Assembly (NCBI RefSeq): GCF_003345525.1
Contig: NZ_QQNH01000013.1
Location: forward strand, 1 to 64,000
Origin: Pelagibacterium lacus
Lineage (GTDB): Bacteria; Pseudomonadota; Alphaproteobacteria; Rhizobiales; Devosiaceae
Direction: 5' to 3'
DNA: 64,000 bases
A program made the position numbers and the translations under genes. Below are positions 14,365 through 23,630 of the stretch, piece by piece (the first letter of the stretch is position 1; each line of letters opens with the position of its first letter). The notes under the pieces were generated by a model, which was not told the origin of the DNA, did no database searches, and worked only from the letters and a program-made list of their open reading frames with translations.

Positions 14365-15833
14365 ACCAGCGCCGCCAAGAGGGCGGCGGCGGGCACGGTG
14401 ACCACCCAGGCGGCGCCCATGGACAGCGCGTGCTGGCGGCGGACCAGATAGCGCTTCTGGCGCTTGTGGAAATTGGCGACGGCTTCCTCGGGCGTCTTGT
14501 TGAGATGGTCGGTGCGCAGGAACACCCCTTCGGGGCTGACCGCCTTGTTGCGCAGGCCCCGGTTGGAAAAGCCCTCGCGCAGGAACCCCACCCCGAACAC
14601 CGCGCCCACCGCGATATGGGTCGAGGACACCGGCAGGCCGAAGGCGGAGGCGATCAGCACCGTGGTGGCGGCCGAGAGCGCCACGCAATAGCCGCGGATC
14701 TCGTTGAGCTTGGTGATCTTTTCGCCCACCGTGCGGATGAGGCGCGGGCCGAATAGTGCAAGACCCAGCGCGATGCCCAAAGCGCCGATGGCCAGCACCC
14801 AGAGGGGCAGCTCGACGCTGTCGCCCGCCCCGCCATTCTGCGCGATGGAGACGATGGCGGCCAGGGGCCCCACCGCATTGGCCACGTCATTGGCCCCATG
14901 GGCGAAGGAGAGGAGCGCGGTGGCAAAGATCAGCGGCAGGCGGAACAGGGTGCCCACCTGCTTGTTGGAATTCTCCATGCCGACGATGCGGGCATCGACC
15001 CAGGGCCGGGCGGCGAGCCAGCCCGCCCCCGCCCCCAAGAGCCCGATGAGCAGCACGATGTGCCCTTCGGGGGACCAGAGGCGGGAAAAGCCCTTCATGG
15101 CCATGTACATGGCGAAGACGCCGATCATCACCGCAACGAAGACCGGCACCCACACCCCGGCCGCCTCGGGCTTGCGGCTCTGGCGCAGGATGGTGAAGTT
15201 GACGATGGCGAGGAGGGCCGCCGCCATGCCGCCGCCCATCAGGGGCGAAATCACCCAGCTCGCCGCGATGGTGCCCACGGTGGGCCAGATGATGGCCGAA
15301 AAGCCCGCCGCCGCGACGCCGGCCCCCACCACGCCGCCGACCACCGCATGGGTGGTGGAGACCGGGGCGCCGATGATGGTGGCGAGATTGACCCACAGGG
15401 CCGAGGCCAGCAGCGCGGCCATCATGATCATGATGACGGTGGTGCCCCCGAGCGTCGTGTCCGGGACGATGAGGTCGCGCGAGATGGTGGTGACCACGTC
15501 GCCGCCGGCCAGGAGCGCCCCGGCCGCCTCGCAGATGGCGGCGATGAGCAGCGCGCCGCCCATGGTCAGCGCCTTGGCGCCCACGGCGGGGCCCATATTG
15601 TTGGCCACGTCATTGGCGCCGATATTGAGCGCCATATAGGCGGCAATCACCGTGGCGATGACGACGAGATAGCTCTGGGGGCCGGCGGCGACCGAAAAGC
15701 TCGCCCAGACCAGGGCGGCGAGGAGGAAGACCAGCGCCAGCCCCGGCGCCGCGGCGGCGCGGGCGCTGTCATGGGCAGCGCTCTTGAGCTGCCCGACGCG
15801 CTTCAGATCCTTGTCGATCGCCGATTTGGCCAT
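14331..15833 (-). CDS. pit: Inorganic phosphate transporter, PiT family
   Basis: A 500-residue membrane protein with the duplicated PiT signatures: ALNIGANDVANNMGPAVGAKAL in the N-terminal half (GANDVANN) and SFAHGANDVANAVGPLAAI in the C-terminal half (GANDVANA). About ten to twelve hydrophobic segments. It carries out H+- or metal-coupled low-affinity phosphate uptake in the inner membrane. No PhoU-like DUF47 partner is adjacent. The start MAKSAIDKDLKR is at 15833, with a GGGAG sequence about 12 nt upstream. Confidence 0.93.
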   Translation of the reverse strand: MAKSAIDKDLKRVGQLKSAAHDSARAAAAPGLALVFLLAALVWASFSVAAGPQSYLVVIATVIAAYMALNIGANDVANNMGPAVGAKALTMGGALLIAAICEAAGALLAGGDVVTTISRDLIVPDTTLGGTTVIMIMMAALLASALWVNLATIIGAPVSTTHAVVGGVVGAGVAAAGFSAIIWPTVGTIAASWVISPLMGGGMAAALLAIVNFTILRQSRKPEAAGVWVPVFVAVMIGVFAMYMAMKGFSRLWSPEGHIVLLIGLLGAGAGWLAARPWVDARIVGMENSNKQVGTLFRLPLIFATALLSFAHGANDVANAVGPLAAIVSIAQNGGAGDSVELPLWVLAIGALGIALGLALFGPRLIRTVGEKITKLNEIRGYCVALSAATTVLIASAFGLPVSSTHIAVGAVFGVGFLREGFSNRGLRNKAVSPEGVFLRTDHLNKTPEEAVANFHKRQKRYLVRRQHALSMGAAWVVTVPAAALLAALVYWAMALFFVP

Positions 15834-15940
15834 GGAAACCGATACTCCCGGTGGGTCCGTCGCCGCCCCGCATAGCGGACATCGGGCGGGCTGGCCACCG
15901 GATTTGTGACGTTTTCGTCATAATAGGAATAAAGGACGGC

Positions 15941-16861
15941 TCAGCGCCCCGCCGCCATGTCGCGGATGGCGGCGATGACGGCGGCGGTTTCGAGCCCGGG
16001 GGCGGCGCCGGCAAGGGTGGTGATGCCGATGGCCCCGTGGCTGGCGGCCATATCGATGGGGAGCGCCACCAGATCGCCGCGCGCCAGATCGGCGGCGACC
16101 ACCGAGCGGGAGATGAACCACACCGCATCATTGGCGAGGGTATAGGCGCGGCCGAAGGAATTGGAGACGGTCTCGATCTCGCGCGGCAGCCGCGTCACCC
16201 CGGCGGCGAGCAGCAGGGCTTCCACATCGGGGCGGATGATGGCGCCGCGCGGCGGCACGAGGGCAGAAAACGCCTCGACGGCGCGCAGGGAGGGCGCCGC
16301 CTCGCGCAGCAGCGGATGGACCGGGCGCACGGCGAGGACCAGCGGCTCGGAATAAAGGTTCTCGAAGCTCAGCCCCGCCATCACCGCGGGGGCCGGCATG
16401 CGGCCCACGACGAGATCGATCGCCCCGCCGCGCAGCAAAGCGAGCAGATGCGGGCTGGGGCCGCTTTCCACATGCACGCGGCAGGCCAGCGGCCCGGCGA
16501 GAAAGCGGGCAACGGCCTGGGGCACCACCTCGACCTCGACGGTGGGCAGGGCCCCGATGCGCACCACGGCATCGGCGCCGCGCGACTGGGCGAGGATTTC
16601 GACCCCCTGCTGCAGCGCGGCCAGCGCGGCGCCGGCATGGCGCAGGAAGAGGGCGCCGAACTCGGTGAGGCCGAGCTTGCGGCGGGAGCGGTCGAACAGG
16701 GGCACATCGAGAATGGCCTCGAGCTCGGCCAGGGATTTGGAGACGGCCGGCTGGGAGAGGCCAAGCGCCGCCGCCGCCGCCGCGACCCCGCCCCGGCGGT
16801 CGGTTTCGAGGAAGGCGGTGAGGTGGCGGAGTTTTATGCGCGGGTCGAGGGGGGCGGGCAT
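15941..16861 (-). CDS. pcaQ: LysR family regulator PcaQ
   Basis: 306 residues. The N-terminal helix-turn-helix reads IKLRHLTAFLETDRRGGVAA then ALGLSQPAVSKSLAELEAIL, with the effector domain behind it. The sequence and its position divergent from pcaIJF identify PcaQ, the LysR activator of beta-ketoadipate pathway genes in Hyphomicrobiales, which senses beta-carboxy-cis,cis-muconate or beta-ketoadipate-type intermediates. The rest of the pca pathway (pcaDCHGB) is not in this window. Confidence 0.88.
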   Translation of the reverse strand: MPAPLDPRIKLRHLTAFLETDRRGGVAAAAAALGLSQPAVSKSLAELEAILDVPLFDRSRRKLGLTEFGALFLRHAGAALAALQQGVEILAQSRGADAVVRIGALPTVEVEVVPQAVARFLAGPLACRVHVESGPSPHLLALLRGGAIDLVVGRMPAPAVMAGLSFENLYSEPLVLAVRPVHPLLREAAPSLRAVEAFSALVPPRGAIIRPDVEALLLAAGVTRLPREIETVSNSFGRAYTLANDAVWFISRSVVAADLARGDLVALPIDMAASHGAIGITTLAGAAPGLETAAVIAAIRDMAAGR

Positions 16862-17109
16862 TTTTTTGGGGCTCCGGGGGGGGGGGGGAAAGGGGACGGA
16901 AGCAATCGGTGGCGTTTGTGGGCCGTCGCCACCTCAGCAGCCCCCTCATCCGACCGCTTCGCGGCCACCTTCTCCCACGAGGGGAGAAGGGAGGGGTGGG
17001 GCGGCAGTGCATTCCTATTGGTTATACAACATCCCGAAATCCTCATTTTACCGCTGGCTATGGGGGATGATAGCATGGGAACAGTTATATACCCAGGGGA
17101 AAGCGAAAG
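16862..17109. other. pcaQ-pcaI divergent intergenic region with family A copy 6
   Basis: Family A repeat copy 6 occupies 16941-16990 (inner hairpin ACCGCTTCGCGG). The remaining 17000-17100 is less GC-rich and must hold the pcaI promoter. It contains CTATTGGTTAT and GTTATATACC, half-sites reminiscent of the ATAACC/GGTTAA PcaQ motif, but no clean full palindrome. A homopolymeric G run at 16878-16888 precedes the repeat. Confidence 0.5.
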
Positions 17110-17955
17110 ATGAGCAAGGTGATACCGCTCGAGAGGGCGGTGCGGGAGAATCTCAAGGATGGCGATACGGTCGCGTTCGAGGGGTTTACCCATCTTATCC
17201 CGCATGCGGCGGGACATGAGGTGATCCGGCAGGGCATCAAGGACCTGACGCTGATCCGCATGACCCCCGACATCATCTACGACCAGATGATCGGCATGGG
17301 GCTGGCCAAGAAGGTGATCTTCTCGTATGCGGGCAATCCCGGCGTGGGGCTGCTACGCCGCATGCGCGATGCCATCGAGAACGGCTATCCGCGCGCCATC
17401 GAAACCGTCGAGCACTCGCACGCGGCCATGGCCAATGCCTATGCGGCGGGGGCGGCGGGGCTGCCCTGCGCGGTGTTCCGCGGCTATAAGGGCGCCGACC
17501 TGCCCAAGGTCAATCCCGATATCAAGTCGATCACCTGCCCCTATACGGGCGAGGAACTGGCCACGGTGCCGGCCCATCGGCCCGATGTCGCCTTCATCCA
17601 CGCCCAGAAGGCCAGCGAGAAGGGCGACGTGCTGATCGAGGGCATTGTCGGCGTGCAGAAGGAAGTGGCCCTGGCGGCGAAAAAGGTGGTGGTGACGGTC
17701 GAGGAGATCGTCCCCGACTTCAAGGGGCTGCACCCCAACCTCACCATCCTGCCCCATTGGACGGTGACGGCGGTGTCGGTGGTCAAGGGCGGCGCGCATC
17801 CCTCCTATACCCATGGCTATTACGCCCGCGACAACGCCGCCTATCTCGAATGGAACGAGATTTCGGCCGATCGCGACCTGTTCGCCAAATGGATGGACGA
17901 CAATGTGCTCAAGGCGACCCCCGAGGTGTTCGCCGAGCGGATCAAGGGGCTGTGA
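17110..17955 (+). CDS. pcaI: 3-oxoadipate CoA-transferase subunit A
   Basis: 281 residues, class I CoA-transferase alpha subunit. The opening AVRENLKDGDTVAFEGFTHL and the nucleotide/CoA-binding stretch IFSYAGNPGVGLLRRMRDA are characteristic of the PcaI/glutaconate CoA-transferase A family. It transfers CoA from succinyl-CoA to 3-oxoadipate. pcaJ follows 2 nt after its stop and pcaF overlaps pcaJ, giving a tight operon opposite pcaQ. A GAAAG site precedes the ATG. Confidence 0.9.
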   Translation: MSKVIPLERAVRENLKDGDTVAFEGFTHLIPHAAGHEVIRQGIKDLTLIRMTPDIIYDQMIGMGLAKKVIFSYAGNPGVGLLRRMRDAIENGYPRAIETVEHSHAAMANAYAAGAAGLPCAVFRGYKGADLPKVNPDIKSITCPYTGEELATVPAHRPDVAFIHAQKASEKGDVLIEGIVGVQKEVALAAKKVVVTVEEIVPDFKGLHPNLTILPHWTVTAVSVVKGGAHPSYTHGYYARDNAAYLEWNEISADRDLFAKWMDDNVLKATPEVFAERIKGL

Positions 17956-17957
17956 CG

Positions 17958-18737
17958 ATGAGCGATTTTACCCCCAATGAAATGATGACCATCGCCGCCT
18001 CGCGGGCGCTGAGCTCGAAGGATGTGTGCTTCGTGGGCATCGGCGCGCCTTCGGCGGCGTGCAATGTGGCGCGGCTGACCCACGCCCCCGACATCACGCT
18101 GATCTATGAGAGCGGCACCATCGGCACGGCGCCGGACGTGCTGCCGCTCTCGATCGGGGACGGGGAATTGTGCGAGACGGCGGTCTCGACCGTCGCGGTG
18201 CCGGAAATGTTCCGCTACTGGCTGCAGGGCGGGCGGATTTCCATCGGGTTCCTGGGCGCCGCGCAGATCGACAGGTTCGGCAATATCAACACCACGGTGA
18301 TCGGGGATTACCACAAGCCCAAGGTGCGCCTGCCGGGCGGCGGCGGGGCGCCGGAAATCGCCACCTCCTGCGGGGAGATCTATATCACCCTCAAGCAGGC
18401 GACCCGCTCCATGGTGGAAAAGATCGACTTCTTCACCTCGTTCGGCCATGGAGAGGGTGGCGACCATCGCCAGCGGCTGGGGATCACCACCAAGGGGCCG
18501 ACCCTGTTGATCACCGACCTCGCCATCTGGAAGCCCGATCCGGTGACCAAGGAATTCACCGTGGTATCGCTGCACCAGGGCGTGACGCGGGAAATGGTGC
18601 AGGAGACCTGCGGCTGGACGGTGAAATTCGCCGATACGCTGGAGGAAACCCCGGCCCCGACCGAACTGGAACTGAAAACCCTGCGCGATCTCAACGAGCG
18701 CACCAAGCGGGCGCATGAAGGCGGAAAGGCGGCATGA
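17958..18737 (+). CDS. pcaJ: 3-oxoadipate CoA-transferase subunit B
   Basis: 259 residues starting MSDFTPNEMMTIAASRAL. FVGIGAPSAACNVARLTHAP and IYESGTIG (Glu51 the likely acyl-CoA thioester glutamate) identify the beta subunit, which carries the catalytic residue in class I CoA-transferases. The ATG lies 2 nt after the pcaI stop. The same frame is open upstream through pcaI, but homology starts here. Confidence 0.9.
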   Translation: MSDFTPNEMMTIAASRALSSKDVCFVGIGAPSAACNVARLTHAPDITLIYESGTIGTAPDVLPLSIGDGELCETAVSTVAVPEMFRYWLQGGRISIGFLGAAQIDRFGNINTTVIGDYHKPKVRLPGGGGAPEIATSCGEIYITLKQATRSMVEKIDFFTSFGHGEGGDHRQRLGITTKGPTLLITDLAIWKPDPVTKEFTVVSLHQGVTREMVQETCGWTVKFADTLEETPAPTELELKTLRDLNERTKRAHEGGKAA

Positions 18738-19942
18738 TGACCGAGGCTTATATCTGCGACTATATCCGCACGCCCATCGGGCGGTTCGGGGGCGCGCTCG
18801 CCAAGGTGCGGCCCGACGACCTCGGCGCGCTGGTGCTCAAGGCGCTGGTGGAGCGCAATCCCAGGGTGGATTTCGAGGCGGTCGGCGACGTGGTGTTCGG
18901 CAATGCCAACCAGGCGGGCGAGGACAACCGCAATGTGGCGCGCATGAGCCTGTTGCTGGCCGGGCTGCCGGTTTCGGTGACCGGCACGACGATCAACCGG
19001 CTGTGCGGCTCGGGGCTCGATGCGCTGCTGGTCGCGGCGCGGGCCATCAAGGCGGGCGAGGCGGACCTGATGATCGCCGGGGGCACGGAATCGATGAGCC
19101 GAGCGCCCTTCGTCATGCCCAAGGCGGAAACGGCGTTTTCGCGCCAGGCGGAAATTTATGACACCACCATCGGCTGGCGCTTCGTCAACCCGGCGCTGAA
19201 GGCGCAATACGGGGTGGATTCCATGCCCGAGACCGGGGAGAACGTCGCCGCCGATTATGACATTTCCCGCGCCGACCAGGACGCCTTCGCGCTGCGCAGC
19301 CAGCAAAAGGCGGCGGCGGCGCAGGCCAATGGACGGCTGGCCAGGGAAATCGTCGCGGTGAGCATTCCTCAACGCAAGGGCGATCCGGTGGTGGTCGATA
19401 CCGACGAGCATCCGCGCCAGACCAGCCTCGAGCAATTGGCCAAATTGCCGACGCCGTTCAAGAAGGATGGCGGCACGGTGACGGCCGGCAATGCCTCGGG
19501 GGTCAATGACGGCGCGGCGGCGCTGATCGTCGCCTCGGAGGCGGCGGTAAGGCAATATGGGCTGACGCCGCTGGCCCGGGTGGTGGGCGGCGCCACGGCG
19601 GGGGTCGCCCCCCGGGTGATGGGCATGGGCCCCCTGCCCGCCAGCCAGAAGCTGATGGCCCGGCTGGGGCTGACGGCGGGGGATTTCGACCTCGTCGAGC
19701 TCAACGAGGCCTTTGCCAGCCAGGGGATCGCCGTGCTGCGGGGCCTCGGGATCGCCGAGGACGCCGATTTCGTCAACCCCAATGGCGGGGCGATCGCCCT
19801 GGGGCATCCGCTGGGCATGAGCGGGGCGCGCATCGCCGGCACGGCGGCGCTGGAAATGGCGCTGTCGGGCAAAAGCCGCGCGCTGGTCACCATGTGCATC
19901 GGCGTCGGCCAGGGTATCGCGGCGGTGCTGGAGCGAGCCTGA
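18734..19942 (+). CDS. pcaF: 3-oxoadipyl-CoA thiolase
   Basis: 402 residues, full-length thiolase. The acyl-accepting Cys is in TINRLCGSGLDAL (Cys91), the catalytic His in GHPLGMSGAR, and the second Cys in TMCIGVGQG. YICDYIRTPIGRFGGALAKV is the PcaF-type start. It cleaves 3-oxoadipyl-CoA to succinyl-CoA and acetyl-CoA. The ATG overlaps the pcaJ stop by 4 bp, and a terminator follows at 19962. Confidence 0.92.
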   Translation: MMTEAYICDYIRTPIGRFGGALAKVRPDDLGALVLKALVERNPRVDFEAVGDVVFGNANQAGEDNRNVARMSLLLAGLPVSVTGTTINRLCGSGLDALLVAARAIKAGEADLMIAGGTESMSRAPFVMPKAETAFSRQAEIYDTTIGWRFVNPALKAQYGVDSMPETGENVAADYDISRADQDAFALRSQQKAAAAQANGRLAREIVAVSIPQRKGDPVVVDTDEHPRQTSLEQLAKLPTPFKKDGGTVTAGNASGVNDGAAALIVASEAAVRQYGLTPLARVVGGATAGVAPRVMGMGPLPASQKLMARLGLTAGDFDLVELNEAFASQGIAVLRGLGIAEDADFVNPNGGAIALGHPLGMSGARIAGTAALEMALSGKSRALVTMCIGVGQGIAAVLERA

Positions 19943-19961
19943 CTCTCTGCCTTCCAATGCA

Positions 19962-19987
19962 AAAAGGCCGCCCTCGGGCGGCCTTTT
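19962..19987 (+). terminator. Rho-independent terminator of pcaIJF
   Basis: AAAAGGCCGCCC pairs with GGGCGGCCTTTT, an almost perfect 11-12-bp stem with a minimal loop and flanking A and T runs. The symmetric A/T flanks mean it could also work for the convergent cold-shock gene. Confidence 0.85.
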
Positions 19988-20043
19988 CAAATTCAATAGC
20001 GAGGCATCCAGTTGGACTGGGAGCGCTCCGAAGCCCTTTCTGG

Positions 20044-20092
20044 TCGCGTTTCCGAACCGGATAAGCGGTACCCGCTTATCCTGGAAACGCTC
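20044..20092. repeat. Family C palindromic repeat, copy 2
   Basis: CGCGTTTCCGAACCG, then GATAAGCGG/CCGCTTATC around TAC, then CTGGAAACGC. The outer arms GCGTTTCC/GGAAACGC and the inner arms are both perfect, so it folds into one long hairpin. It ends just before the cold-shock gene stop. Confidence 0.8.
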
Positions 20093-20098
20093 CGAGGC

Positions 20099-20308
20099 TT
20101 ACTCAGCAACCTGAAGGTTGACGGCGGAAGCGCGGCCGTCACGGCCCTTTTCCAGCTCGTAGGACACCGCCTGGCCTTCGGTCAGGGTCGACAGGCCCGA
20201 ACGCTCGACGGCGGAGATGTGCACGAAGGCATCCTGGCCGCCCTGGTCGGGCTGAATGAAGCCGAAGCCCTTGGTGGTGTTGAAGAATTTGACTTTGCCG
20301 GTGATCAT
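20099..20308 (-). CDS. Cold-shock domain protein (CspA family)
   Basis: 69 residues starting MITGKVKFFNTTKGFGFIQP. Both RNA-binding motifs are present: RNP1 KGFGFI and RNP2 DAFVHI. The ATG at 20308 follows AAAGGATC; the frame extends to 20410, but that part is the leader. About 200 nt of gene-free sequence upstream (20309-20525) would suit the long structured 5' leader usual for csp mRNAs. It acts as an RNA chaperone in the cytoplasm. Confidence 0.93.
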   Translation of the reverse strand: MITGKVKFFNTTKGFGFIQPDQGGQDAFVHISAVERSGLSTLTEGQAVSYELEKGRDGRASAVNLQVAE

Positions 20309-20525
20309 CACAAAGATCCTTTGGTATGGCGAAATGCCCGCGAACGATATGCGCACGAGCCGGCCCGCACAGCACGCGGACCTCAACGTCTTGCAGTTCA
20401 GGATATCCAAGTGACCGGCAGAGCCGGAAGATCAGGTAGCCAAAGCATCAGAACGTGTCCGTCTTTCTTACAGGGCCAATGCGTTCAAAACAAGGCCCTG
20501 CAAGCAGGGTGCGTGCGATTCCGGC

Positions 20526-21896
20526 TCAGCCCAGGACGGCCTTCACCGCAGCCACGGTCTTGTCCACCACGATATCGGCCTCCTCGCGGGTGAGGCAGAG
20601 CGGGGGCGCGAAGCCGATGATGTCGCCCTGGGGCATGGCGCGGGCGATGACGCCGGATTTGAGCATTTCGGCCACGACGCGCGGGGCGGTCTTTTCACTG
20701 GCGTCGAAGAAGGTGGTGGTGTCGCGGTCCCTGACCAGCTCCACCGCGCACAGCATGCCCTCGCCGCGCACCTCGCCTACATGGGGGTGCCCGCCCAGGG
20801 CGTCCTGCATGCGGGCGTTGAGATAGGCGCCGACCGTGCCGGCGTTCTCGACAAGGCCGAGACTATCGATGAGCTTGAGATTGGCGACCCCGGCCGCCGC
20901 GCCGATGGGGTGGGCGGAATAGGTCCAGCCATGGCCGATGGGGCCGTTCTCGTCGGTGCCGCGTTCGAGCACCGCCCACATCTTTTCCCCAACGATGGAG
21001 CCCGAGAGCGGCGCATAGGCCGAGGTCAACCCCTTGGCGATGGTGATGAGGTCGGGGCGCATGCCGTAATGGTCCGAGCCCATCATGGTGCCCAGCCGCC
21101 CGAAACCGGTGACCACCTCGTCAGCGACGAGGAGGATGTCGTGGCGGTCGAGCACGGCCTGGATGGCCGGCCAATAGCCCTCGGGGGGCGGCACGATGCC
21201 GCCGGTGCCCAGAACCGGCTCGCCGATGAAGGCGGCGATGGTGTCGGCCCCCTCGCGGGCGATCAGCGCTTCGAGCTCGGCGACGCAATGGCGGGTGAAT
21301 TCGGCCTCGCTCATGGCCTTGTCCGGGCGGCGGTAATAATAGGGCGCCTCGGTGTGAATGACCTGGGAGAGGGGCAGGTCGAACTTGTTGTGGAAGGCGG
21401 CGAGCCCGGTGAGCGAGCCGGTCATCAGCCCCGAGCCGTGATAGCCGCGCCAGCGCGAGATGATCTTCTTTTTCTCCGGGCGGCCGAGAATGTTGTTGTA
21501 GTACCAGATGAGCTTGATGTTGGTCTCGTTGGCGTCGGACCCGCCAAGGCCGAAATAGACCTTGCTCATGGTCTTCGGGGCGCGGTCGAGCACCATCTTG
21601 GCCAGGGTGATCGAGGCCTCGGTGCCGTGGCCGACATAGGCGTGGTAATAGGCCAGTTCCCGCGCCTGATCGGCGATGGCCTCGGCGATCTCGGGGCGGC
21701 CATAGCCGACATTGACGCAATAGAGCCCGGCAAAGGCATCGAGCAGGCGGTTGCCGTCACGATCCTCGATATAGACGCCCGACGCGGTCCTGACGATGCG
21801 GTTGGGGCTTTCGCCGCGGGCGTGCTGGGCCAGATGGGTGGAGGGGTGGAAGAAGTTCTCCCGGTCCCAGCGGTCGAGCTGATCGTTGGTGAGCAT
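20526..21896 (-). CDS. doeD: Class III aminotransferase, probable diaminobutyrate transaminase of ectoine catabolism
   Basis: 456 residues from the ATG at 21896, which has AAGGA upstream (the ATG at 21917 has none). The fold-type I features are clear: LLVADEVVTGFGRLG holds the PLP Asp, and ITIAKGLTSAYAPLSG the Schiff-base Lys (Lys288). By sequence alone it could be an omega-amino acid:pyruvate or putrescine transaminase. Its neighbours (semialdehyde dehydrogenase, ehu/eut/doe genes) favour the DoeD role: L-2,4-diaminobutyrate to aspartate semialdehyde. Confidence 0.75.
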   Translation of the reverse strand: MLTNDQLDRWDRENFFHPSTHLAQHARGESPNRIVRTASGVYIEDRDGNRLLDAFAGLYCVNVGYGRPEIAEAIADQARELAYYHAYVGHGTEASITLAKMVLDRAPKTMSKVYFGLGGSDANETNIKLIWYYNNILGRPEKKKIISRWRGYHGSGLMTGSLTGLAAFHNKFDLPLSQVIHTEAPYYYRRPDKAMSEAEFTRHCVAELEALIAREGADTIAAFIGEPVLGTGGIVPPPEGYWPAIQAVLDRHDILLVADEVVTGFGRLGTMMGSDHYGMRPDLITIAKGLTSAYAPLSGSIVGEKMWAVLERGTDENGPIGHGWTYSAHPIGAAAGVANLKLIDSLGLVENAGTVGAYLNARMQDALGGHPHVGEVRGEGMLCAVELVRDRDTTTFFDASEKTAPRVVAEMLKSGVIARAMPQGDIIGFAPPLCLTREEADIVVDKTVAAVKAVLG

Positions 21897-21941
21897 GGTG
21901 GCGGTCCTTGTTTTCATTCGCTGATTTCGATGCGTGGGCTA

Positions 21942-22005
21942 GAGCTTTATTTTATCGCGTTTCCGAACCGGAAAACCGGTTCCACTTTTCCTGGAAACGC
22001 TCTAG
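21942..22005. repeat. Family C palindromic repeat, copy 3
   Basis: AGCTTTATTTTATCGCGTTT, then CCGAACCGGAAAA, CCGGTTCCACTTTTCC and TGGAAACGCTCT. It overlaps the stop codon of the dehydrogenase gene (22002-22004). This form of the repeat is widespread in Hyphomicrobiales genomes as I recall. Confidence 0.75.
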
Positions 22006-23492
22006 GCCCAGTCGCGGCAGACATATTTGACTTCGGTGAACTCCTCCATGCCGAGCCTTGCGCCCTCGCGGCCGAGGCCGGACTGCTTGGTGCCGCCAAA
22101 CGGAATGGGGGCGCCGGTGACCTTGGTGCGGTTGACCGCCACCATGCCGAACTGGAGCTGGCGCGAGGCGCGGTAGATGCGGCGCGGGTCCATGGTGTGC
22201 AGATAGGCGATCAACCCGTATTCGGTGGCGTTGGCGCGGGCGATGGCCTCCTCCTCGGACTCGAAGGGGCAAAGCGCGGCGACCGGGCCGAAGGTCTCCT
22301 CGTTCATGATCAGCGCGTCGGCGGGGACATCGACGAGGACGGTGGGCTGGAAGAACAACGGCCCCTGCCCGTCCACCGCGCCGCCGGTGAGGCAGCGCGC
22401 GCCCCGGGCCAGCGCGTCCTCCACATGGGAGACCTGCTTGGCGACGGCCTTTTCGTTCATCAGCGGGCCAATATCGGGATCGGTGTCGCCGGGCCCCAGG
22501 GTCAGGGCGGCGGTGGCGGCGGCGAAGCGCTGGCAGAAGGGCTCATAGACCCGCCGCTCGATGAAGAAGCGGTTGGCGCCGAGGCAGTCCTGCCCGGAGG
22601 TGGCGAACTTGGCCTTGATGGCCTCGGCCACCGCCTGATCGAGATCGGCATCGGCGAAGACGAGGAAGGGCGCGTGGCCGCCCAGTTCCATGACCAGCCG
22701 CTTGATGGTGTCGGCGGACTGGCGATAGAGCAGCCGGCCGATCTCGGTGGAGCCGGTGAAGGAGAGGACGCGCACGCGCGGATCGGCGGTCCAGTTTCCA
22801 ACGATGGCGGCGGCCTGGCCGGTCACCACGTTGAAGGCGCCGGCCGGCACCCCGGCCCGCGCCGCGAGGACGGCCAGCGCCAGGGCGGAAAAGGGGGTTT
22901 CCGAGGAGGGATGCACGATGCAGGTGCAGCCGGCGGCCAGCGCAGCGGCGGCCTTGCGGGTGATCATGGCGGCGGGGAAGTTCCACGGGGTGACGAGGGC
23001 GGCCACCCCGGCCGGCTCGCGCCACACCTCGACCTCGGCATCGGGCAGGTGCGAGGTGACGGATTCGATATTGGGGCGCTTGGCCTCCTCGGCGAAGAAT
23101 TCGACGAAGGAGGCAGCGTAATCGATCTCGCCGCGCGCTTCGGAAATCGGCTTGCCCTGTTCGGCGGTCATGATGCGGGCCAGATCCTCGCGGGCCGCGA
23201 CGATCAACTCATACCAGCGGCGCAGCACGGCGGAGCGCTGCTGGGGCAAAAGCCCGGCCCAATGGGGGAAGGCCGCCTCGGCCTTGTCGACCGCCCCTCC
23301 GGCCTCCTCGACGCCGAAGACGGGGACGCTGCCGATCTCCGCGCCGGTGGCCGGATCGGTGACCGCGAGGGTTTCGCCCGAGCGCGCCGCGACCGGCTGG
23401 CCATCGATATGGCCGAACTGGCAGAACAGGTCCGGATCGTCAAGGCGGGAGCCGAGACCGGACGGGGCGTAGCGGGCGGACAGGCTGGACAT
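22002..23492 (-). CDS. doeC: NAD(P)-dependent semialdehyde dehydrogenase, probable aspartate-semialdehyde dehydrogenase
   Basis: 496 residues from the ATG at 23492 (CCGGAG upstream). ALDH features: VTPWNFPAAMITRK, SFTGSTEIGRLLY, the general-base Glu in MELGGHAPF (Glu269) and the nucleophile in SGQDCLGANRF (Cys303). The closest known type is succinate-semialdehyde dehydrogenase (GabD). In ectoine loci the GabD-like DoeC oxidises aspartate semialdehyde to aspartate, which matches its position behind doeD and beside the ehu/eut genes. Either substrate is possible. Confidence 0.78.
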   Translation of the reverse strand: MSSLSARYAPSGLGSRLDDPDLFCQFGHIDGQPVAARSGETLAVTDPATGAEIGSVPVFGVEEAGGAVDKAEAAFPHWAGLLPQQRSAVLRRWYELIVAAREDLARIMTAEQGKPISEARGEIDYAASFVEFFAEEAKRPNIESVTSHLPDAEVEVWREPAGVAALVTPWNFPAAMITRKAAAALAAGCTCIVHPSSETPFSALALAVLAARAGVPAGAFNVVTGQAAAIVGNWTADPRVRVLSFTGSTEIGRLLYRQSADTIKRLVMELGGHAPFLVFADADLDQAVAEAIKAKFATSGQDCLGANRFFIERRVYEPFCQRFAAATAALTLGPGDTDPDIGPLMNEKAVAKQVSHVEDALARGARCLTGGAVDGQGPLFFQPTVLVDVPADALIMNEETFGPVAALCPFESEEEAIARANATEYGLIAYLHTMDPRRIYRASRQLQFGMVAVNRTKVTGAPIPFGGTKQSGLGREGARLGMEEFTEVKYVCRDWA

Positions 23493-23630
23493 GGGCAACT
23501 CCGGTGGAGATGCAGCGACCATATCGGGGATCGGGGAGAGGCTGGCGCTAAAGTGAGTGGGTAAGAGGGATGGTTCTGCTGGCGGAAGGCGTGGGGGGAG
23601 AGGGTTATTCTGGCAGGGCGGTTAGGGCTC

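Noticed and set aside
20781-23564. Plus-strand open frame of 927 codons across the doeD and doeC genes
   Set aside because: Antisense shadow of two well-defined enzymes; composition is Gly/Ala/Asp-rich without motifs.
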